Source: Albula goreensis (taxonomy: Eukaryota > Chordata > Actinopteri > Albuliformes > Albulidae). From it: DNA of 64,000 nucleotides. A program made the translations under genes and the position numbers. Each line of letters begins with the position of its first letter. Position 1 is the stretch's first letter. The notes below the pieces were generated by a model. That model had not been told where the DNA came from. It worked only from the letters and a program-made list of their open reading frames with translations, and did no database searches. Positions 1 to 11,800 of this stretch are shown here, piece by piece. The stretch covers positions 16,860,245-16,924,244 of the forward strand of contig CM040761.1 of NCBI GenBank assembly GCA_022829145.1, given 5' to 3'.

Positions 1-834
1 CCCTAACCCAAAATTTATTATACGACTGTTTTTGTCACGCTTCCAGGCTGGCACCCTCACCAGAAAGGCATGTCATCAACTTTCACTCCTTACACTTCTG
101 TGCATCCAATTAGTACCTGGACAGAATGCCCAATTTTCTCAGGAATGCAAGCAAACGTATCTACACTGACTCTCTCTTTCTGCTGAGGAATTGTGTTTAT
201 ATAAGTCTATATATGTCTATATACGAGTACGAAAAGTATGAGAATTATAAAAACACATAATATAAAAACAGAAACGTATAAAATACACAAGATATAACTC
301 ATACAAAGGGTTATATGATGCGTTTCTTACATCCACACTTCCACAATATAACACATTGCTGAAAAAAAATCACCAATGTTCGCCCAAGATCCTGTCCTGG
401 TTTCCTTCACAGCTGCTTGTCCGTCCTTCAGATGTAATGTTGAGTAACGAACTTAGATAACGAGGTCGTCCAAACGACGACGAGACGTGTAACGGACACC
501 TTGCACAGAACGGGAAGGGCGAGATCATTTGCAGTTATGATTTGCAATCGACGACACTGACACCCTGTCCAAGTCATTGCAATTGCCTGAATGCGCGTTG
601 ACAGTTCCTTGTTGTCCCTGACCTTTCATATACCTTTTATTGTCATTACACATATATGTCTCAAACTTTCATTTGATGCACTTTTTTGGAAAAATGGAAT
701 TGTGCCCGGAGGGTGTGGTTTGCGCAGCTGACTGGTCGCAGTTGTCCCTTGAACACTCATCTTAGTTTGCTTTGCTAAAGTTCTCTCTGAGAGCGTGGGC
801 GCAGAAGCGCGTTTGTCCCCCCAAATTGAAGGAC
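1..834. other. Upstream flank and 5' region of MORC3 copy 1
   Basis: No supported coding exon. The first ~400 bases are AT-rich; CpG frequency rises from about 440 to 820, as expected around a vertebrate promoter, and the stretch just before the start codon at 835 probably holds the transcription start and 5'UTR. No clear TATA box was found. I cannot tell whether a gene on the opposite strand shares this promoter. Confidence 0.4.
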
Positions 835-3800
835 ATGGCTTCACAAAAGGATAAAGGAATTCCCCTAAGTGCGGTGAGTAACGTATTTAGTTACCATGGT
901 GTGCCACTCCTGATAATTTCTTAACATTTTTGTCGGCTTTATTGTTGAACAGTTGGTATTGTGGCCAGTTTGCTAGATAAGAACGGCGTGGATTACCCTG
1001 AGGGGTCTGTTTTGTTAGATAACTGTACCATCAGTTGTGGTATACTTAGCCGTCGGCCAAATAGCTATGCAGTACAGCTGTAGGAATGACGCAGAGGAAG
1101 ACTTTGCTGTTGAAGTCACTGGGAATGTTTCGTGGTTCATTTGCATTTAATATCGGTAACGGTCCGTTGTGCTTTTAAATTTTACTTGCCCTATCGTAGC
1201 TATAGACCAAGTTTAAGTACTTATTTCATGACGTCTGTTTTCAGTCAAATGCCGTTTTATTTGTTCCAGTCTTTCCGTAATGTGAAAAGTTGTTTATTAT
1301 ATGTACAAGAGAAGGAGGTGAATGCTATCGTTTACTCAATGCAGTCGTCAATTTGATTTGAGGTAAACTTCATGAAGTGCGTAAATATTCACTTGAGCGA
1401 ACTGAACTCTCCTTGACGTTGTGGCGTCGGTTTTCACTGCTTTGGAGTACGTTAAAAAGTTCTCATTTGACAAAACTGTAATAAAATAAATGCAATTAAA
1501 TGAACGCTAAATTCTCCATGCTGATTCTTCCTTTGTTTGCTTTGAGTTTTTGCCTTGTACCAAATTTTCAGTATACTCTTTTCGTCCTTGCACAGTTGAA
1601 TCCTAAATTCTTGCACACAAACTCCACCAGCCACACCTGGCCCTTCAGTGCCATCGCTGAGCTTATCGGTGAGTGATCCACGAACTCCTATTAGATTTTT
1701 TTGCAAAGTTTCGATTAATAAGGTTCTATACAAAGGTGTTACACTGTGATATGAAAAATCCAAGTGAGATGTGGTCAGGAAAGAGGCATTGAAGTGCTTC
1801 ATGTAAACAATAGTAAAAGACAATCGCAAGTATTTAATACCTGGTGTACCTGGTGTTTTTTACTCAGAACATTTCATTGTTTTATCTTGTATTTGAATAT
1901 TGCTGTTGTGATAAAAAATGATCCTGGTTTTGAAGGAAATTTGAGTTGAAAATAATTCCTCTGTTGTGAAGCAATTAAGGTTAAATATCTTGCTGAGATA
2001 TTTTTTGATGTTGATTAATGTGATATTTTTAAAAGTCTTTTGGAAACTCTCTTTTATCTTCATTCTGCAAAACATACATCAGTACCATCTGAATTGCTAC
2101 AAATGTCTCAAAGGATATAACTTTATACTATACAGATGTGTGTGAAAAAGACATCAGTACACTGACACTGTAGCTTAGAAATCATCACAAAAATGTGAAT
2201 AAAAAACATTTCCATTTTCTCTTTGACATAGCTTATCAGAAGTATCATTTCCCACATATCCAGTGTGTTCAACAGCCATGAGTTAGCCCACAGGTTTGGT
2301 ATAGAGATTCAGTGCATGTGGATTAAGCTGTTTCTAAACAAGTCTACCACTCCAGTCTTAGCTTGCTTTCTTTTGATGCACAGTGTGCGTATCATGTTCT
2401 TTGGAAAGCACTCTGAGAATGGAATTGAAAGACATTGCAGGAATAAAATGTATTATATTTAGATATGTTGTCTCCTGGGACACAGCACTGAAGTGTTGTA
2501 TTTCAAAGAACTGTATCAACAGAATACATTTACAATGAGAATGAGGCTGGGCTTGACAGACTTTCAGACTTTCTCTGCTACTGATATAGGCCATGGATTT
2601 TATATGTTTTTGCTAGCTTTAACTCACATTTAAACTGGGATTTTTATTTTGTTTTTTAACAAATATAATTTGGTGATTTCAGTATTCACCAGTATCCTAG
2701 TACACACAGAACAAATATGACAGGATTCCAAGAAGTATCTAAGCTGCTCTGAATGCAGTTACTTGTTGATATATTGCTGGCTGGCCCCTACACAGACATA
2801 TATAGGTGGTAAACACATACTTCTTGTAACCATCCGATTTTTCTTCTAGATAATGCCTATGACCCAGATGTCCGGGCCAAGCAATTTTGGATTGACTGGA
2901 CACGGATAAATGGCCGGGACTGCCTCACATTCATGGACAACGGTGCTGGGATGACCCGGAACAGAATGCATAAGATGCTGAGGTCAGCCGCTTTGCCTCT
3001 GCAGCACAGAGATCAAAATCACAGAACATATAACAAAATCACAGAACATGGAACAAAATCACAGAACATATAACAAAATCACAGAACATGGAACAAAATC
3101 ACAGAACATATAACAAAATCACAGAACATGGAACAAAATCACAGAACATGAAACAAAATCACAGAACATATAACAAAATCACAGAACATGGAACAAAATC
3201 ACAGAACATATAACAAAATCACAGAACATGGAACAAAATCACAGAACATGAAACAAAATCACAGAACATATAACAAAATCACAGAACATGGAACAAAATC
3301 ACAGTCACTGAGAAAGCTCTTTTTCTGTGATGCAGACCTTGTTGATATGTAGCATATATATACTCAAATACAGAATGAACACATTTACATGAACGAACTG
3401 TTGCATGTGCAGTGCATATAACTAGTTCTGTACAAGCTGACTGATATGAATGTGAAGGCTAAGTTTACAATATGTAAATACATAGCTATTTATTTTCATT
3501 GACTTATTTCACAACAAACTGCAACTCCTTTTGTTTTCTCTCAATATGATTTTGATGTCACAGTGGTTCATTCTGTCGCAAATCTACAGTAGAGAATGGT
3601 AGGCAAGCATTGAACAGCTGATTAAAAGCAGAGTATTGTGGATTAGTTCACAAAAACTCCAGTATTGCCCTCCTGGCCCCACAATGTCTGTTTTGTGGTG
3701 TCTGTGAGATATCGGACCATTCTCTTCAGCCAGTTTGGAGAATTTACATTTATTGCCTCCTGACCTTAACCACCCTTCATACATGAAGGTGTCTGGAGGG

Positions 3801-5809
3801 GACAAGGCAATAATGACCTCCTTATGGTCATGGCAATGTAAACAGATTTAAGACCTGAAGTGTAGGCCAGTAACCACTGTTCTCATAGGTTAAAGGTCAA
3901 AGGTTGAAGTTTTAGCCTTTGTCACAAATAAATAAAACATTGACAATACAGAGAAGTCACAATGGAAAATGTAGATATAAACTTGCCATAAGTGGCACAT
4001 ACAAGCTGCGTGTGGTGAATCAGTGGCAATGGCTACCTGCACATCATCAGGCTTAGGGCAGAAGGTCCAAAGTTGACTCCTAAAGGATCAAGGGAGGCTT
4101 TCAACATAATTCATAATATTTGCACTATCCACTCAGAAAAAAGCACACTTTGTTGTAAATTAGTTTTGGGACTTTAGGGGACTTCAGTAGCTGAGCTTCA
4201 GACTGCAGACCCTGCATCAGTCCCAAATAAACGTTCTGTTTGCGAAGAGGCCAGAAGTTTAAGATCAGGACTATTAGGGCTGGTGAAGTCCAGTAGTCAG
4301 TTTGTAAAATTGGAGTATAACATAGTCATACACATCCAGGCTTTGCTATTTCTTTAAGTGGACACAAATGCTGTAGAAGCTGTTGTATGTCCTTGGTTAT
4401 TTTAAACAGATATAAGTGTGGTGGTTTTTACATTTACATGGTGTGAAATGTTTTGTGGTGAGTTTATTGGGTCATTGGTTGAATTCTTCAATTGTGGTAT
4501 ATACAGCATATTGGATACATGCCAATTGAGCTGAATGGATAACTCATGTTCAAGATTATATTGCCCACACAAATGGGTGATGATAAGCAGATAAATGAAA
4601 ACCTTTTTGCAAACTTTTCTTACTAGAATATTAGGAATTGCCAATTTCACAATATTGCATAAGAAGTAAATAACAGTCCATTCAGAAGGTAGGCGTGTTG
4701 TAAATTTTGATCAGATTGAATCTAGGGCAGTGCATTTAGGTGGATTGAGTGTTCATTGACTTGAAGGATGTATCACCTCTCCCTTAGGGCATTGTGAGCA
4801 AAGTAAAATTCAAAGCTCAAAGGAATAATCCAAACTCTACATCCAAGTTAATATGATACTGTAACTAATCTACCCCCATTCACTGTCTCTCTCTCTCTCC
4901 CTGTTTCTTCCCCAATCAGCTTTGGCTTCAGTGATAAGCACACAGTTAAAGGCCATGTGCCGGTGGGTCTGTATGGAAATGGTTTCAAGTCTGGATCCAT
5001 GCGTCTGGGAAAGGATGCCATTGTATTCTCCAAGACTCGGGACACCATGAGCGTGGGACTGTTATCCCAGTCATATCTGGCCACTGTTCGAGCTCAGCAT
5101 GTGATAGTGCCCATCGTTACCTTCAGACGCTACGGACAGAACCAGTATCCTTCTTAGGTGAACACTAGAAAGCCGTAGCCAGTGGATTGATAGACTAATA
5201 GCATTAATTAACAAAAATCATCAGTTTAAAAAAATCAACAGATTTAACTACCCTTGTTGATGACTAGGACTCCCTAGAGGGCCATAGTATCTGCAGGTTT
5301 TCGGTAAGTTTCAGCACTTGCGATTAAATAAGTTAGGTTGACAGTGTCCACTCTAGTTGCTCCCCAATACTAATTTTCTTCCCTAACCTGGACTCACTCA
5401 TCTCTGTTGTATGGGTGGTTTGTAGTGTGGAAAATAGTTGTTGTCTTATGATGGCAATAGAAATATCACCAAAGTGAGTGAAGTCAGCAGAATACTCCCA
5501 GAGACCCAGTAGTGCTCTTTAATGCCACTTTGTGTCAGCACAGTTGTGTTTTTAAAAGGCAACAGCACAAGGGTTTGGACACCAGCTTAGCAGTTGACCA
5601 ATAACCTTGACCTCAGACCTCACTCAGGGTTGAGGGAGCCGCGAGCCTGCAGGCCATTCTCAAACACTCCCTCTTCAAAACAGAGAGGGATCTGTTCTCT
5701 GAGCTCCGTGTCATCAATGCCACAGGCACCACCGGGACCCGCATCATCATCTGGAACCTCCGGAGGTGCGTTTTTCAACACACAGCCTGTGTGTGTGTGC
5801 TGGTGCAAA

Positions 5810-5861
<52 letters not shown>

Positions 5862-8800
5862 TGGGAAGCATGGGATGAGTTAAACTGGATCTTTGCATGT
5901 GAGCGTTTCATATTATTTTCTGCCTGTTTGTTGGTTTCCCTTTTGTCAAATGTATGAGGGTTGGATATGGGTATATACATAATGCATGTGAAGTGCATGT
6001 TGGGATGTTTTCTTCCCCTTCAGCAGACAACAACTTCAGATCCCCATTCACCTTTGATTAACCACAGGAGCTTCCTCAGCCAAATGAATCTGAAGTTTGC
6101 GTAGTTATTTTGGTTGCGTCTATTATTATTAAACTGATATGGCTGAGAGCTGAAGGTTCTCCAGCCAAAGTTTGGGTTTGCCCCACATTGCCCATAATCA
6201 GCAAGTACTTTTTCATGACTGAAGGATGGAGCTTTGTATGGACCAGGCTGAAAGGGGGTTCCTCCTTTGGCTGAGTGAACAGTGCATACATCATTTTAAT
6301 GTTTCGACCAGACCTTCAGACAGTGTGCATGTTTGTGTGTATTTTATAAGGTGTTAGTAAGGGCCCTTGAGAGTAGTTTTATTATGTACTATATAGTGTA
6401 GATGCATATGCACTCGACAGGAGAAGTGGAAAATATCAGATCATTGCCCATATATATATATATGTGTGTGCATGTGTGTGTGTGCGCATGAGTGTAGGAA
6501 TTGGAAAAATCAGTTTGTTAGGCGATTGAAATGCTCAGAAAAACATCTGTCTCTTGGCATGGCAGAACAACAAACGGGGAGACAGAATTTGACTTCAGCA
6601 CAGACAGGTATGACATTCAGATCCGGGCTGATATGTTGGAGGCCCACGGAGCGAAACACAAGCAGCTGGGTCGGAACTCGGACTTGATTCCCGAGAGCGA
6701 GTACTCGCTGAGGGTGAGCACTGTGGGAAATGGAACATGTGTGTTTCCCTTCGCTAGGGAGGAAGTGTGCCAAACCTAGCTTAAGTAGTCACTGCAAAGC
6801 AGCAGTGCTAACAACACAATCAAATAAATCTTTACTTCATCAGTATATATAGTTACACTTGATGTTTTTATACTACATTGTGTTAAATCATTAAAAGTAG
6901 AAAGGCTGTTTTTTTGTCTGTAACTTGTTTTCCAGGCATACTGCAGCATTCTGTACCTGAAGCCCCGCATGCAGATTATCATCCGGGGACAAAAAGTGAG
7001 GGCTCAACTGATCTCAAAAAGTCTGGCCTATATCGCCAATGACAACTACAGACCTGCCTTCCTTGTATCCTTCTTTCTGATGCGCAGAATTTCCACTTGT
7101 CTAGATTCCATTGTGTTTCAGCCTATTGTGTTCTAATAATTTTTTTATCCAGAGTGTTTGTCTGCCTGTCTGTCTGTCCCTCTTTGAGTTTCCTTAATGA
7201 ATTTTAGAGCAAGCGCATCCGTATAACCTTTGGGTACAACACAAAAAGCAAGGAGCAGTATGGCATAATGATGTACCACAGAAACCGGCTCATAAAAGCT
7301 TATGAGCGGGTGGGCTGCCAGCGTAAGGTGAGAAGAGCTGAAATTCATCTCTGTTTTCTCTAATACCTTCCTGTATGTCCATTTACATAAAAAGGGGGAC
7401 AGTTACAGATCGTCTGTACTACACTTTCAGTCATATGAATGTTATTGAAATGTAACATAAAACAAGCTGCCTATGTTAACTGAAGCACCAGACATGACAT
7501 GATAGCCGACTGCTCTGTTATATATTGAAACCTTCTTACCTAGGTAATGTGCCATGTACAAGACTTTAGAATAGCATTTGCCTCACAATTTATTACATTT
7601 ATTATATTTCTACGCTTTTTAAGTGTTGAGCTGTTGCAATAAATTGGGGCTTCCAATATAGCGACTGAGCTCCCCTCCCATATTCCTCCTTTTATTGATT
7701 CCTTGCATAGATTTTTACATTCCATAAGTCATAACTCCTTTCTTGAACGTCTGTACAGGCTGACAGCAGAGGTGTGGGAGTTATTGGTGTCATCGAATGC
7801 AGTTTCTTGCAGCCAACGCACAACAAACAGGATTTTGACAACACCGATAAGTACAGGTAATTAGTCACATGTGTAATGTGTATATTAATCAACGGCACTT
7901 GGTGAGCTGTGCTTTGAACGCTAAGAGAGTCACATTACAGTCAAAGAACAACACAGAAAACAATGTGTGTGTGTGTATGCATATAAATATCCCATTGAAA
8001 CCTTGACATTTATAATGCATAATGCCATTTGTTGTGTCCAGGAAAACCATGCACAACCTGGGTGTTAAGCTGGAGGAGTACTGGAATGAAATCCGATACA
8101 AGCGCAAGAAGGAGGACCCGAAGTGCACTACACCCATAGAGGATGCCGTGTGAGTAGTCCTGAATATTAAAATAGAATATTGCCCTTTTAGAATAGTAGC
8201 CACTAGCCAGTAAACAGGACAATAAAGAATGACAACTTGAGAACATTGTACTGACAAATACAGGCCAACTGTATCTGTGCCTAAAATAACTATTAAAAGC
8301 AAATATACAGGAATAAAAATAAACATACATATGGTAAGTAAATGGTAAATAAATACAAATATAAATCTACATGTCAGATAGCAAAGAAATCAAATATAGA
8401 ATCTAATAACATACATAGCAACACAACTGGCATAAAAGCAAGACTTGCAGGTTGGGTCCTTGAATGAACCTCGGTTCTCTTGATTGCACTTCAAATCCTG
8501 GTGAGCTTATTCCATTAGTAACTCACTATTTCCTCCTAAGGCCAGTGTGAAGTCTTCTGTGTGCGCCCTCTAGGTATTTGTGTTGTAGACCACGTCCAGC
8601 CAGATGTGCATCCTGTGTTTGACCTGTGTTTTTCCCCTTGGAGCTCAGGAAGTTTCCGGATCAAAGCTGGGTCCAGTGTGATGCCTGCCTGAAATGGAGG
8701 AGGCTTCCGGATGGCATTGACTGCGACCTGCTGCCCGACAAGTGGTTCTGCCAGATGAACCCAGACCCCCAGTTCAGGTGACTGGCATGAAGGGCAGAAA

Positions 8801-11800
8801 GTTTGCCTCATTATGTTGGTGGTTGGGTCACAGAAGCTGCTTTTCGAGTGCCTGATTAGTTTTGATGATAGTGAGTTTTGCCATCATCACTGGCTTTTAG
8901 GAGTGTTTCATACTGTGTGTGGTGCGTTGACTTCATTTGCATGGGGCACAGATCTCTTCTCTGGCCTCAGGCCCTTGCTCTTGTCTTGACCTTTATGTAA
9001 AATGCTTGTCAAACCAGGAGCTGCCAAGCAGAAGAAGAACCCGAGGATTCAGATGAAGACCAGCGGACATACCCAAAACCCTATAAACGACAGTAAGATG
9101 ATGTTTGGTCTTTAGAGATGGGAAAGTGACGTTTGGATGGAGCTCATAATGGGTGCTACAATGAGCTGTCAATCACCTGCATGGACCAGTCAAAAAGGGT
9201 TTTCTCTGTACAATGCTGCATTATTTGTTGAAAGAATAGTACACTGTTTGTGTGTAATGATTACATAGTCCACATCAAAAAATGGTTACATTTTCAAGCT
9301 ACAGAAATGTGCAGTGGTATTCACATTTGGGTTGACATGTGTTTTTGTGACATAGGAGAAAGACCAGTAAAACTCAACTTGATGAAAACATCAAAGGACA
9401 GGTAAGAAATGTGTATAATACTACTACAATTACTACTACTACTACTAATAATAATGTAATTAAACTGTCCATCTCTCAAAATCTAGATTTCATCTATTTC
9501 ATCATATTACACACACTTATTCATGTCAGGGTCTGATGTCTTGAGATGCACCCTATCCCAAGAATACCAAAATAAGGATCTGTTATAGATCTTTCAATAA
9601 CAGTAGCAAAGTACTGGTATCAGTTTATGACTTCTTTCAGCACCTGCTTCCTCCACAGGCAGCTTCATCAAATCCTTGGGTAAGTCTATCACCATGATGT
9701 GGGAACCATCAGCAAAAGAAAAGAGGATAAACACTTGGATGAGTCCTAAAAATAAACGACCCCCATGCATCGTGCCATAACATCATGCATTCCTGTTAAA
9801 GCACCAAGGACTCTTAATAGTCTCAAAGGAATGTCTCCCCCCCTCCACTGAAATAGATGCCAGGGTGAGCTGACCCACCAGCTGTGATGAAATCCCTGCA
9901 CCCAGTCTGTGTCACTTGGCACGAGGGAGAGTGGAGCTTCGGTGTTCTTCTTAGAAGTGTTACACATAGAAAAGCCTTTTTAGAACTGGCAAATCCATGG
10001 GGGAAAAAAATCTGTATGAGATTTGTTTTAAAACTAATAACATGGAGGCCTTCATGTTTAGCTTTCTACAGTGTGTGTACTGATATAATTAACACTATAA
10101 CTATATATGTGGCTTCATAACAGAAGTGAAGAGATTGTGCATCCAAGTGAACAGTTTTACACCCCCTTTTTGGTCATAATCTCAAACCCTGAGTGTCTCA
10201 CGCAGGCCTTTAGAAAGAAGAGCAGATCAGCAGCAGTGTGGTGTGCTTGTTGTGAAGGACAGGACTGTAAATCACATTAATGGACAGAATATGAGGTCTG
10301 GGTTCTCAGCAGTTAGTAGTAATAACTCATATGCCACCACATTCTCCCCTCTCCTTCTCTCCTCCCTCCTCTCTAGACCTTTCTGGACACAGCTGCATTG
10401 ACGGCTTTTGCAGGTGTGGTGTCTGGTGGCAGGACTGTCTTGGGGCCAGTGGGGGACGTTCTAACTAATGCTGGTAGCCTTGACTCTGCTCCTCTTGGCT
10501 CCAGCCCTCTTGACCCCATTCCATTGGGCCATGCAGGTGTGTAAACAAGAGAGAGCTTGAACACAGCTCAAACACTCACAACAACAAAACATGCATGACT
10601 ATGAGTGTTACATTTTGGTGTTAAAGTAAATTTTCCCTTTTATAATTCCCCCACTGTTAAATTACTTTCTGCAGGTTGCCGCCTTTCCGCAAGCAAAATG
10701 CCCATTGTCAACGTGAGCTCCTTCTCCTCAACCCTCGCAAGGTACTGAGCTATGTGAGCATGTAACTAATGTACTTCAGCTGTACTGTAGTTTTATGTAA
10801 GAATTGTACTGTAAAACACAAATACAGGGGCAGGGGATCTCATTCTTGGTGGGCTGCAAGTGTCCGATTCATGGGGAAGGGACCCCCAATGACATATTCA
10901 GCTGAAGCATTTGTTTTCAGTGCAGCGATGTGACCTGTGCACCAGATGTATTCCTTAGCATTGCTATTTTTATCCCATGTGATGATGTAATGGGTAGTTC
11001 AAAACCAAAACATTAAGAATCTGAAAAATGATGAGAGAAGAGAGAGAGGGGATCGCCAAAGATGACCTGACCTATGCAAACTTTAACATAGACAGATTTG
11101 AGTTGACATGGCCCCCTAGTGTGCTGGATGTGTGCGGACACGTGTAGAGTTACTCAGAGGTCGGTCACTTCAACACCTGGGAAAATGTTTCAGTCACGTA
11201 AGGCTCTGCCAAATCAAATGCAGTGTGAGTGAACCTGTCGGTGAGATTTCAAATCTCTGTCAAAGCCTCACCCAGTAGGTCTGAATGAACAGATCGCAAA
11301 CAGTGCCATCTGAAATACACATGATCTTGGAGATCAAAACCCATAAAATGCCTGGGGTTTGACAGGTATCGCTGTCAATAGTCCTGGACTTGGGCTGTAA
11401 CAGTGTAGAATATTCCCCACCTGGGCAACACCACACAGTTTGCGATATCAACACCAAAACTCTAAAATAAAATGGCACTTGTATGACCATTAACATGTAA
11501 ATAAAATACAGTCATAACATACTGTCACTGAAATAACTTTATTATTTTATTTAAGAAGGACCGTGCCCATCACACCTGATGAGCCAGAGTTAGCTCCAGA
11601 GCTCATTTTCATCTGTGGTCCCTGGGCAGGGAAGACATTAAAATAAAACTCTTAATACTGAATTCTGGTTTCAATAAAGGTTACCATTAATTCATTTGAA
11701 CTACTGAGCTGATGCATGAAAATACTGTATAGAAATTAGCGACTGATAGGAATTGATGTCACACAAGGTCACAGAGCCAAGTGGGTAAGCTCACCTCATT

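Larger units (their letters stand above)
1596..7856 (+). other. GHKL ATPase and S5-like transducer exons (2-9) of MORC3 copy 1
   Basis: Eight exons encode the gyrase/Hsp90/histidine-kinase/MutL-type ATPase core. Motif I asparagine lies in ELIDNAYD, split between exons 2 and 3; the DNGAGM Mg/ATP loop is in exon 3; the glycine-rich lid [17 protein letters not shown] is in exon 4; GTRIIIWNL closes exon 5. The transducer part follows with [14 protein letters not shown] in exon 7, the lysine-containing [16 protein letters not shown] in exon 8 and [15 protein letters not shown] in exon 9. All motif residues expected for a working ATPase are present. Confidence 0.88.

Noticed and set aside
3014-3304. 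CRISPR-like regular repeats
   Set aside because: Units are directly adjacent with no unique spacers, and the locus is an animal gene intron.
7889-8326. 145-codon minus-strand open frame
   Set aside because: Lies across MORC3 copy 1 exon 10 and its intron; no similarity to a known protein and no support from splice signals.
11556-11625. Possible exon after TTATTTAAG ([12 protein letters not shown]...)
   Set aside because: No convincing donor follows and no counterpart exists in copy 2; exon 10675-10741 joins 12184 directly in frame.
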